A stretch of DNA of 64,000 nt from an uncultured Tateyamaria sp. (GTDB taxonomy: Bacteria > Pseudomonadota > Alphaproteobacteria > Rhodobacterales > Rhodobacteraceae), in NCBI RefSeq assembly GCF_947503465.1, contig NZ_CANNDN010000001.1, positions 2,315,501 through 2,379,500 of the forward strand, read 5' to 3'. Shown here in pieces: positions 55,783-63,222 of this stretch. The notes beneath the pieces are model-generated. The model did no database searches. It was not told the DNA's origin and worked only from the letters and a program-made list of their open reading frames with translations. The translations under genes and the position numbers were made by a program. How positions within the stretch are numbered: the stretch's first letter is position 1; every line of letters begins with the position of its first letter.

Positions 55783-56777
55783 CGCAGCAGGGCAGACGCC
55801 CACGCCTCCAGAAACAGCGCCCGTTTCAACCGGTCCAGGTACACCAGCAATCCAGGGTCCAGGCTGACAACACTCAGCACCTGTGCATCCGCAGCCCCGA
55901 TCGAAGGCAACGGAAAACCGGGCCGATCCCGCGCCGCCCAGGTGCCCGACGTCAGGTAGCTGACCAGGGCCTCTGCCGCATCGCCCAGCGCGGTGCTGTC
56001 CAGCACCAACGCCGTCCGCATCATCGTTGTCGCGAAATCCTCGGGCGTGATGATCGTGACCTTGTCCAACGTCTCGGGCCGGGTCGACGCATAGCTGCCC
56101 AGCACATTATACGCCACGAACAACTCGCCCGACGCCAGATCGTCGATCATGTCCCCGGAACAGCAATACAGCCGCGCATCAAGGTTCCCGAACACCTCCA
56201 TCAACCGCCAGAACGTCTCGGACGCCCGCGCATCCTGCGTCGCGAACAGGTATCCCAACCCCGACAGCCGCACATCATATGTGCCCAACCGCCCGCGAAA
56301 ATGCTCGGGGTCCGCGCGCAATGCTTCAATCAGCGCCTGTCGCGTCCTGGGCAAGTCACGCCCCTCGAACGCAGCGCGGTTCAGCACCACGGTCGCAGGC
56401 TCCAAAGTGAAGCCAAACACGCTTTGCCGCCACTGTGACCCACCCGTCGCCAACCCGTCTAGGCGCCGCGCCAGCCCGTCATTGGCCAGCTTCAACTGCA
56501 AGTCCATGGCGCTGGATATGACCACGTCAAAGCAATCGCCGCATTCGGCAATCAACGTCACGATATCCGCAGATCCCGCCACGGCGTAATCCACCGACAC
56601 CGACGGATTGCGGGCAATGAACCCGTCCAGGATGGGCGCAAAGATATCCGTATCCGTGCTCGACAGCACGCGCAGGGTCACGCCGTCCTCGCCGTGAAAG
56701 ACCCGGCGGTCCTCCAACTCGGCCGCACCCGCCACCGACACGCAAAACCACAGCGCTAAAGATACAAAGATGCGCAC
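55779..56777 (-). CDS. orphan periplasmic substrate-binding protein of a tctED-type operon
   Basis: This 332-residue exported protein has the signal peptide IFVSLALWFCVSVAGA (cleaved before AELED) and an extracellular solute-binding fold of the iron/small-anion type: VLSSTDTDIFAPILDGFI, then VTLIAECGDCFDVVISSAMD, GYLFATQDARASETFWRL and ELFVAYNVLGSYA. Two Cys pairs (GDC and YCCS) are notable. There is no permease beside it. The start overlaps the tctE stop by 22 bp, so it is the third gene of the tctD-tctE transcript, and it may present a ligand to the sensor kinase rather than to a transporter. Confidence 0.82.
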   Translation of the reverse strand: MRIFVSLALWFCVSVAGAAELEDRRVFHGEDGVTLRVLSSTDTDIFAPILDGFIARNPSVSVDYAVAGSADIVTLIAECGDCFDVVISSAMDLQLKLANDGLARRLDGLATGGSQWRQSVFGFTLEPATVVLNRAAFEGRDLPRTRQALIEALRADPEHFRGRLGTYDVRLSGLGYLFATQDARASETFWRLMEVFGNLDARLYCCSGDMIDDLASGELFVAYNVLGSYASTRPETLDKVTIITPEDFATTMMRTALVLDSTALGDAAEALVSYLTSGTWAARDRPGFPLPSIGAADAQVLSVVSLDPGLLVYLDRLKRALFLEAWASALLR

Positions 56778-58111
56778 GCCCCGCCCCCTTCGGCATTTGC
56801 CAGTTCCAGACGCCCGCCATGCGCCTCGGCCACATCCTGCGCGATGGTCAAACCCAAACCGGACCCCACCGTATCGCCCGCATTCGCCCCGCGCTGAAAC
56901 CGCTGGGACAACTCCGCCATCTGCTCGGCCGGAAACCCGTCGCCCGCATCACACACCACAATCGCCACGGGATCAGTCCCAACCTCGATCCGCACAATCC
57001 CTTCGGGAGGCGAGTATTTCAACGCATTGTCAATCAGGTTCCGCACCGCATTCTGGATCAGGATCGGATCGCCCTGCACCTCGACGGGCCCGTCCGATCG
57101 CAGAACCAACTCCAGATCCTTCATCTCGGCCACCGGGGTCAGCCGATCCACCAACTCACCGCAGATCGCGACCAGATCGACGGGGCGCCGTTCCATCTGG
57201 TCGCCACGAAAGGTCACCATCGCATGATCCAGCAACTGTCCCGCAGCCCGAGAACTCTCATCAATTGCCCGGATCATCGACCGCAGTGCCGCCCGGTTCT
57301 CGTCCTTGTCCACCCGCATCAAGGTTGCCTCCGCATGCGTGCGCACCGTCGCCAGCGGCGTCCGCACCCGGTGCGCGGCCTCGGCAATGAACGTCTCTGA
57401 CTGGGTCAACGACGCGCTCAGCCGCGTCATCAGCGAATTTAAAGAGGTCACCAATGGCGACAATTCGGTCGGCACAGGCCGCACCACCGGACGCAAATCC
57501 CGCGGCCCCCGGCGCGCCACGGCCTCGGCCATCTGGCTCAGCGGTCGCACGGTCGACCGCGATGTCCACAGCGCCATGCCCGCCGCCAATGCAAAAAACG
57601 CCCCGCCAAACAATGCCGCATTGACCGAGATCGAAAACAACGTGCCCGCCAGATTGTCCCGCGTCTGCGCCACGGACACGGTCAGCAACACCGGCGCGGG
57701 GCTGGCTGGCAACGATTGGGTCAACGAGGCCATCCGCACCTCTGCCCCGCCAAACGCCTGCGTCTGGAACGCGGGCCGCGCCGCAGGCTCAAACGGGCCC
57801 GCAAACAACCCGTCATAGCCGGTCAAAAGCGCGCCCCCCTGATGCACCGCGTAAAACACCCGGTCATCGGCGGCCGTGTCCAGCATCGCAAACGCGGCAT
57901 AGGGCACATCGACCTCCACCTGGCCCTCGCGCACCACGGCGGCATCCATCAACGACGTCAGCGACGCCTCCAGAATCCGGTCCTGGCTTTGCTGCGCGAT
58001 CTGCTGGGCATAGGTCCGCACGACCAGGTAAAACAGCACGGCCAACAGCGCCGCGCCCCCGATCAATGTCCAGGTCAGTCGCCGCCGCAGGGATGTGGCC
58101 CTACCCCTCAT
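56756..58111 (-). CDS. tctE: sensor histidine kinase, TctE-like
   Basis: This 451-residue inner-membrane kinase has two transmembrane segments (about 12-32 and 160-183) enclosing a periplasmic sensor domain of the 2CSK/TctE type. HAMP, HisKA and ATPase domains follow. The phosphoacceptor is H247 in AEAAHRVRTPL. The N box is NAVRNLIDNALKYSP, the G1 box VCDAGDGFP and the G2 box GSGLGLTIA. The ATG at 58111 overlaps the response regulator stop by 11 bp. It probably senses a citrate-like acid and controls the divergent tctCBA genes. Confidence 0.9.
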   Translation of the reverse strand: MRGRATSLRRRLTWTLIGGAALLAVLFYLVVRTYAQQIAQQSQDRILEASLTSLMDAAVVREGQVEVDVPYAAFAMLDTAADDRVFYAVHQGGALLTGYDGLFAGPFEPAARPAFQTQAFGGAEVRMASLTQSLPASPAPVLLTVSVAQTRDNLAGTLFSISVNAALFGGAFFALAAGMALWTSRSTVRPLSQMAEAVARRGPRDLRPVVRPVPTELSPLVTSLNSLMTRLSASLTQSETFIAEAAHRVRTPLATVRTHAEATLMRVDKDENRAALRSMIRAIDESSRAAGQLLDHAMVTFRGDQMERRPVDLVAICGELVDRLTPVAEMKDLELVLRSDGPVEVQGDPILIQNAVRNLIDNALKYSPPEGIVRIEVGTDPVAIVVCDAGDGFPAEQMAELSQRFQRGANAGDTVGSGLGLTIAQDVAEAHGGRLELANAEGGGACASLYL

Positions 58112-58766
58112 CCAACCGATACCCCAAACCACGATGGGTCGATATGGTCAGGCTCGACGGCTCCAGATGCTTGCGCAAGCGGCCCACATACACCTCGATC
58201 GCGTTGTCCGTGACCGTCCCGTCATAGGAAAACAGCCGATCCACCAGCTTGTCCTTGGAAAAAATCTGCCCCGGCGCATTCATGAACAACTCCAACAACC
58301 GCAACTCGCGATTGCGCAAGGTCACCTCCGCCTCCCCAATCGTCAAAACAGACGCCAACGGATCAAGTGACGCGTCCCCCCGCCGAATGACGGTCTGCGC
58401 AGACCCCACGCGGCGACGCAAGACCGCCCGGCAGCGGGCCTGTAACTCCGCATGATCAAACGGCTTGGTCAGGTAGTCATCGGCGCCCAGATCCAGCATG
58501 CCAACCCTGTCGGACACCTCTGACCGCGCGGTCAGGACGATGACGGGCGTGTCATCCTCGCGTGCCCTGTGCCGCTCAAGAAACCCGCGCCCATCGCCAT
58601 CGGGCAGCATGATGTCCAACAGGATCAGATCGTATTCACCTACACGCAGGTAATCCGACCCTTCGGATAATGTCGCTGCATGATCAATGGCATGTCCATC
58701 CAGACGCATGCGGTTGCACAACGCGCCTGCCAGTTCGGCATTGTCCTCGATCAACAGGTATTTCAT
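58101..58766 (-). CDS. tctD: OmpR-family response regulator, TctD-like
   Basis: This 221-residue response regulator has a receiver domain (acidic pocket ED at 7-8, phosphoacceptor D51 in LILLDIMLPDGDG, Lys in DYLTKPFDH) and a C-terminal winged-helix DNA-binding domain (LRNRELRLLELFMNAPGQIF, ending STHRGLGYRLDEG). It forms an operon with the sensor kinase and the orphan binding protein. It is divergent from tctC across 103 bp containing two inverted repeats, suggesting it activates tctCBA when citrate-like acids are available. Confidence 0.92.
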   Translation of the reverse strand: MKYLLIEDNAELAGALCNRMRLDGHAIDHAATLSEGSDYLRVGEYDLILLDIMLPDGDGRGFLERHRAREDDTPVIVLTARSEVSDRVGMLDLGADDYLTKPFDHAELQARCRAVLRRRVGSAQTVIRRGDASLDPLASVLTIGEAEVTLRNRELRLLELFMNAPGQIFSKDKLVDRLFSYDGTVTDNAIEVYVGRLRKHLEPSSLTISTHRGLGYRLDEG

Positions 58767-58791
58767 CGTATCCGCCCACGCAGCGCCGCCA

Positions 58792-58807
58792 TGACAGGTC
58801 TGTGTCA
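58792..58807. promoter_or_regulatory. inverted repeat TGACA-N6-TGTCA between tctD and tctC
   Basis: This is a perfect 5-bp inverted repeat in the shared tctD-tctC control region and a candidate response regulator site. A second inverted repeat lies 12 bp to the right. Confidence 0.4.
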
Positions 58808-58818
58808 GGTTCGCATGT

Positions 58819-58842
58819 TTTCACGGCAGCATTCGCGTGAAA
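58819..58842. promoter_or_regulatory. inverted repeat TTTCACG-N10-CGTGAAA upstream of tctC
   Basis: This is a perfect 7-bp inverted repeat ending 27 bp before the tctC ATG. Its position fits an operator that also overlaps the tctC promoter or 5' leader. Confidence 0.45.
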
Positions 58843-58869
58843 CCGCGCGAAGTCAAATGGGAGGACATC

Positions 58870-59853
58870 ATGAAAACCTTTGAGATGGGCCGCCGCGCCC
58901 TGCTCGGCGCAGCTATGGCATTTGGCCTTGGCGGGGCCGCACTCGCAGACGGCCACCAGGTCGTCGACAGCATCCACTTCCTGATCCCCGGCGGTGCCGG
59001 TGGCGGTTGGGACGGCACCGCGCGTGGCACGGGCGAGGCGCTGACCGGCGCGGGCCTTGTGGGCACCGCATCGTTCGAAAACATGTCGGGCGGTGGTGGC
59101 GGCAAAGCCATCGGCTACCTGATCGAAAACGCCGACAGCAACCATGGCACGCTGATGGTCAACTCGACCCCCATCGTGATCCGCTCGCTGACCGGTGTGT
59201 TCCCGCACAACTTCCGCGACCTGACCCTGGTTGCAGGCACCATCGGTGACTACGCGGCCATCGTGGTGGGCAAGGACAGCCCCATCAATTCGATGGACGA
59301 CCTTCTGGCTGCCTATGACGCTGATCCCGATGGCACTGCCGTGGGCGGTGGTTCGGTTCCCGGCGGCATGGACCACCTCGTGGCGGCCATGGTGATGGAA
59401 GCGGCCGGCAAGGATGCGCTGGGCGTGAAATACATCCCCTATGACGCGGGCGGCAAAGCCATGGCGGCCCTTTTGTCGGGCGAAATCGCGGCTCTGTCCA
59501 CCGGCTTCTCCGAAGCGGTCGATCTGGCCAACGCAGGCGAAGTGAAGATCATCGGCGTCACCTCGCCCGAACGCGTGGATGCAGCCCCCGATGCCATGAC
59601 CATGAAGGAACAGGGCATCGACACCGAGTTCGTGAACTGGCGCGGGTTCTTCGCCGCTCCGGGCCTGCCCGAGGACAAGCTGGCCGCCTATCAGGATGCA
59701 CTGACCAAGATGTATGACACCCCCGAATGGGAAGACGTCCGTGCGCGCAACGGCTGGGTCAACATCCACAACAACGGGGACGACTTCAACGCCTTCCTCG
59801 AAGATCAGGAAAAGGTCATCGGCGACCTGATGAAGAAGCTGGGCTTCCTCTGA
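58870..59853 (+). CDS. tctC: tripartite tricarboxylate transporter, substrate-binding protein TctC
   Basis: This 327-residue periplasmic binding protein has a Tat-like signal (MGRRALLGAAMAFGLGGAALA, read as two parts; cleaved before DGHQV). The fold is that of TctC/Bug proteins: FLIPGGAGGGWDGTARGTGE, ENMSGGGGGKAIGYL, PGGMDHLVAAMVMEAAG and KYIPYDAGGKAMAALLSGE. It captures tricarboxylates such as citrate for TctAB. GGGAGGA precedes the ATG. A strong hairpin between tctC and tctB probably raises its expression over the membrane genes. Confidence 0.95.
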   Translation: MKTFEMGRRALLGAAMAFGLGGAALADGHQVVDSIHFLIPGGAGGGWDGTARGTGEALTGAGLVGTASFENMSGGGGGKAIGYLIENADSNHGTLMVNSTPIVIRSLTGVFPHNFRDLTLVAGTIGDYAAIVVGKDSPINSMDDLLAAYDADPDGTAVGGGSVPGGMDHLVAAMVMEAAGKDALGVKYIPYDAGGKAMAALLSGEIAALSTGFSEAVDLANAGEVKIIGVTSPERVDAAPDAMTMKEQGIDTEFVNWRGFFAAPGLPEDKLAAYQDALTKMYDTPEWEDVRARNGWVNIHNNGDDFNAFLEDQEKVIGDLMKKLGFL

Positions 59854-59867
59854 TCTGATCACCTTTC

Positions 59868-59893
59868 GGGTGCGGCGGACCACTGCCGCACCC
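59868..59893 (+). terminator. hairpin between tctC and tctB
   Basis: There is a perfect 9-bp stem, GGGTGCGGC with GCCGCACCC, with an 8-nt loop and no U tract. It likely acts as a 3' stabiliser or attenuator that favours tctC expression over the downstream membrane genes. Confidence 0.5.
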
Positions 59894-59960
59894 GCCTCAA
59901 ACGGGGCCTAAGCCGTTAAAATTAAGTAAAATTAACCCTTTTCTTCAATGAAAACAGGGG

Positions 59961-59976
59961 TGTCCCCGCGGGGACA
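59961..59976. repeat. 16-bp palindrome TGTCCCCGCGGGGACA, copy 3
   Basis: It lies 20 bp upstream of tctB, in its 5' leader, unlike the other two copies, which are within coding sequences (20863 and 39258). Confidence 0.7.
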
Positions 59977-59995
59977 GATCAATCGGGGGGACAAC

Positions 59996-60484
59996 ATGGC
60001 ACTTGATCGCTGGATCGGACTGATCCTTTTGGGCATTTTTGCCGCCTACGGCTATGCGGCGTGGTTCACCATGGACGGCAGCCTCGCCCCCTTCATGCAG
60101 CGCAATCCCATCTGGCCCTCGACCTTCCCCAAGGTGCTCTCGATCATGGGCATCCTCGTCGGTCTGATCATCGTGCTGGGCCTTGAAAAGGTCGACGCCC
60201 CCAAGGATGACGCGCCGGGTGTTCTCGAACAGATCAAAGGCTACAAACTCGGCCAGGCCGGTCTGCTCCTCGGCCTCATGGTGGCCTACGCGCTGCTCTT
60301 GCGCCCCGCGGGCTTCATCATCGCAACGGTCGGGTTCCTGATGCTCGGCTCGATCATCTTGGGCGAGCGTCGTTGGATCGCGATGCTGATCGTCGCGGGC
60401 CTGGCCACCGGCATCGTCTGGTATCTGGTGCAGGTCGTGCTGGGCATCTTCCTGCGCCCGCTGCCTGCGTTCATGGGAATATAA
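59996..60484 (+). CDS. tctB: tripartite tricarboxylate transporter, small membrane subunit TctB
   Basis: This 162-residue protein has four hydrophobic segments typical of TctB: ALDRWIGLILLGIFAAYGYA, a PTFPKVL-like WPSTFPKVLSIMGILVGLII, and two C-terminal helices around GLLLGLMVAYALLLRPAGFI and MLIVAGLATGIVWYLVQVVL. It pairs with TctA to form the transporter. GGGGGG precedes the ATG at 59996; an upstream ATG at 59948 would read through the palindrome. tctA starts 4 bp after its stop. Confidence 0.92.
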   Translation: MALDRWIGLILLGIFAAYGYAAWFTMDGSLAPFMQRNPIWPSTFPKVLSIMGILVGLIIVLGLEKVDAPKDDAPGVLEQIKGYKLGQAGLLLGLMVAYALLLRPAGFIIATVGFLMLGSIILGERRWIAMLIVAGLATGIVWYLVQVVLGIFLRPLPAFMGI

Positions 60485-60488
60485 GATC

Positions 60489-62003
60489 ATGCTCGAAGGA
60501 ATCCTGATCGGCCTACAAACGGCCTTCTCCCTCCAGAACCTGCTCATGGTCATCGGCGGCTGCCTGATCGGCACGTTCATCGGCATGCTTCCGGGCCTCG
60601 GGCCGATGTCGATCATCGCCATCATGATCCCCGTCGCCATCTCGCTTGGCGACCCCTCCGCCGCGCTCATCCTTCTTGCAGGCGTCTACTACGGCGCGAT
60701 CTTCGGCGGCTCGACCTCCTCCATCCTGCTGAACGCGCCGGGGGTCGCCGGCACGGTCGCGACCAGCTTTGATGGCTATCCCATGGCGCGCGATGGCAAG
60801 GCCGGCAAGGCGTTGACCATCGCCGCCATCGCGTCTTTCTGCGGTGGGTCCATCGGGGCGATCCTGTTGATGATCTTTGCGCCGATGCTGTCATCGGTCG
60901 CACTGCTCTTCCACTCCGCCGAATACTTCGCGCTGATGGTCGTGGGCCTGTCGGCCATCGCTGCCTTCGCGGGCACGGGCCAGGTGGCCAAGGCCATCAT
61001 GATGACCCTGCTGGGCCTGATCATGGCAACGGTGGGCGAAGGTGCGCTGTTCAACATGCCGCGCTTCACCATGGGGCTGATGGACCTGCAATCCGGCTTC
61101 GCTTTCATCACGCTTGCCATGGCAATGTTCGCCCTGCCCGAGGCACTCTTCCTCGTCATGGATCCGGCGCGATCGAAGTCCGGTAAGTCCGGCGACATCA
61201 AGGACCTGCGGATCACGCGGGCCGAGGCCAGGTCCATCGCGCCGGTCATTGGCCGCCAGTCCCTGCAGGGATTTTTCATCGGTGTCCTGCCGGGCGCGGG
61301 TGCCACCATCGCGTCCTTCCTGGGCTACGCGGTCGAACGCAACATCGCGCCCGAGAAGGAAAAGCAGGAGTTCGGCAAAGGGTCCATCAAGGGCCTCGCC
61401 GCACCCGAGACTGCCAACAACGCGGCCTGTACGGGCTCGTTTGTTCCGTTGCTTACCTTGGGCATCCCCGGCTCGGGCACGACGGCCATCCTGCTGGGCG
61501 CGCTCATCGCGCTGAACGTTACGCCCGGCCCGCGCCTGATGGTCGATGATCCACAGATCTTCTGGGCTGTCATCATATCGATGTATATCGGCAACCTGGT
61601 CCTGTTGATCCTGAACCTTCCGCTGATCCCCTACATCGCGAAAATCCTTGCGGTGCCGCGCAATTTCCTGATCCCCTTCATCCTCTTCTTCACGCTGATG
61701 GGGGCGTATATCGGGCAGAACAACGCGACCGAATTGTTGCTGCTCGTGGGTTTTGGCATCTGTGCCACGATCCTGCGCTTTGCCGACTACCCGCTGGCCC
61801 CGCTGCTGATCGGCTTTATCCTCGGCGGGATGCTCGAGGACAACTTCAGCCGCTCCATGCAGCTTTACGATGGCGTCAGCTTTATCTGGGAACGGCCCAT
61901 GACGCTGGGCCTGTTGGTCATCGCGGCCCTTCTGGTGATCCTGCCCAGCTACCGCGCGCGGCGGGCGCGGCTGCGAGCGCAAGGGGTGGCGGATGGGGAT
62001 TGA
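60489..62003 (+). CDS. tctA: tripartite tricarboxylate transporter, large membrane subunit TctA
   Basis: This 504-residue membrane protein has about 12 transmembrane segments and the two glycine-rich repeats of TctA: GTFIGMLPGLGPMSIIAIMI near the N-terminus and GFFIGVLPGAGATIASFLGY mid-protein. VYYGAIFGGSTSSILLNAPG and LTLGIPGSGTTAILLGALIA are also diagnostic. It uses the ion gradient to import tricarboxylates delivered by TctC. Its 3' end overlaps the CoA-transferase gene by 11 bp. Confidence 0.95.
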   Translation: MLEGILIGLQTAFSLQNLLMVIGGCLIGTFIGMLPGLGPMSIIAIMIPVAISLGDPSAALILLAGVYYGAIFGGSTSSILLNAPGVAGTVATSFDGYPMARDGKAGKALTIAAIASFCGGSIGAILLMIFAPMLSSVALLFHSAEYFALMVVGLSAIAAFAGTGQVAKAIMMTLLGLIMATVGEGALFNMPRFTMGLMDLQSGFAFITLAMAMFALPEALFLVMDPARSKSGKSGDIKDLRITRAEARSIAPVIGRQSLQGFFIGVLPGAGATIASFLGYAVERNIAPEKEKQEFGKGSIKGLAAPETANNAACTGSFVPLLTLGIPGSGTTAILLGALIALNVTPGPRLMVDDPQIFWAVIISMYIGNLVLLILNLPLIPYIAKILAVPRNFLIPFILFFTLMGAYIGQNNATELLLLVGFGICATILRFADYPLAPLLIGFILGGMLEDNFSRSMQLYDGVSFIWERPMTLGLLVIAALLVILPSYRARRARLRAQGVADGD

Positions 62004-63222
62004 GGCCGGGGATGGTGGGCAGATTGCCCACCCTACGCCCCTGAATGGGGTCCGGGTTCTTGATTTGACCAATGTCCTGGCGGGACCGTTCTGTTGTCAC
62101 CAACTGGCCCACATGGGGGCCGAGGTGATCAAGGTCGAAGCGCCGGGACGCGGGGACCTGGCGCGCCAACTGGGCGCTGATCCCGAGCTGAATGCGCAGG
62201 GGATGGGCGTGTCGTTCCTTGCGCAGAACGCGGGCAAGAAGTCAGTCACGGTGAACTTCAAGCACCCGGATGGCAAAGCGCTGTTTTTGCGGCTTGTTGA
62301 AACGGCGGACGTGGTGGTCGAAAACTTTCGCCCCGGCGTGATGGACCGCTTGGGCCTTGGCTACGAGGCTCTGAAACAACACAAACCAGATCTGATCTAT
62401 TGCGCGATTTCCGGGTTTGGTCAGGACGGACCGTGGGTGGACCGCCCGGCGTATGATCAAATCGTTCAGGGTGTGTCCGGGGTCATGTCGATCACCGGGG
62501 ATGGCGACAGTGCCCCCTTGCGCGTCGGTTACCCGGTTGCGGACACGGTGGGTGGCATGACGGCGGCCTTTGCGGTGGCGGCCGCACTTAACGCCCGTCC
62601 CCGCGGGGCGTTCATTGATTGTTCAATGTTGGAGAGCGTGCTGGCGACCATGGGCTGGGTTGTGTCGAACCACATGATTGCCGGTGTCGACCCTTCGGCC
62701 CATGGAAATGAAAACCCGACCTCTGCCCCGTCGGGTGCGTTTCAGACGGGCGACGGGTTGATCAACATTGCGGCCAACAAGGATGAACAATGGGTTCTGT
62801 TGACTGATTTCCTTGGGCTGAAAGCGCTGCGCGACCGCGCGGAGTATGCCACGCGGGAAGATCGAAAACGGAACCGTATGGCGCTGCGAGACGATATTGA
62901 AGCGGCGTTGACCGACTGGTCCGCGCGTGACCTTGCGCGGGCGTTGAACGCGGTTGGTGTCCCAGCCGGGGCGGTGATGTCCGTGCCCGAGATCCTGACC
63001 CATCCGCAGGTGGCAGGCCGGGGGTTGATGACACGCTATGCCGATGTGCCGGGTGTTGGGCGCGACATCGACGTCGTCAATACCGGGGTCAAAATGAACG
63101 GCGCGCCGTTGACGGTGCCGACGCCGCCGCCGCAGCTTGGACAACACGGGGCGGAGGTGTGGGGTGCGCTTGGGCTGAGTGACCACGACATCGGGGCCTT
63201 GGCCAAAAAGGGGGCGATATGA
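61993..63222 (+). CDS. CaiB/BaiF-type (class III) CoA-transferase
   Basis: This 409-residue family III CoA-transferase has the N-terminal LDLTNVLAGPFCCHQLAHMG, EVIKVEAPGRGDLAR, VVENFRPGVMDRLGLGYEAL and GFGQDGPWVDRPAYDQIVQG. The catalytic Asp is expected in VENFRPG-adjacent or GDLAR positions; I cannot fix it by eye. It moves CoA from a donor thioester to a carboxylic acid without covalent CoA loss. The first 17 residues are unusual and are partly encoded by a REP-like palindrome. It is coupled to tctA upstream and to the lyase gene downstream, so it probably activates the imported tri- or dicarboxylate. Confidence 0.92.
   Translation: MGIEAGDGGQIAHPTPLNGVRVLDLTNVLAGPFCCHQLAHMGAEVIKVEAPGRGDLARQLGADPELNAQGMGVSFLAQNAGKKSVTVNFKHPDGKALFLRLVETADVVVENFRPGVMDRLGLGYEALKQHKPDLIYCAISGFGQDGPWVDRPAYDQIVQGVSGVMSITGDGDSAPLRVGYPVADTVGGMTAAFAVAAALNARPRGAFIDCSMLESVLATMGWVVSNHMIAGVDPSAHGNENPTSAPSGAFQTGDGLINIAANKDEQWVLLTDFLGLKALRDRAEYATREDRKRNRMALRDDIEAALTDWSARDLARALNAVGVPAGAVMSVPEILTHPQVAGRGLMTRYADVPGVGRDIDVVNTGVKMNGAPLTVPTPPPQLGQHGAEVWGALGLSDHDIGALAKKGAI
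62014..62032. repeat. REP-like palindrome in the CoA-transferase 5' end
   Basis: GGTGGGCA-GAT-TGCCCACC is a perfect 8-bp inverted repeat followed by CTACG. GGTGGGCA...TGCCCACCCTAC sequences are familiar as dispersed palindromes in many bacterial genomes. Here it lies within coding codons 8-14. Confidence 0.6.

Noticed and set aside
59915-59936. AT-rich GTTAA...TTAAC tract between tctC and tctB as a CtrA box
   Set aside because: TTAA spacings are 2, 6 and 12, not the 7 required by TTAA-N7-TTAA.
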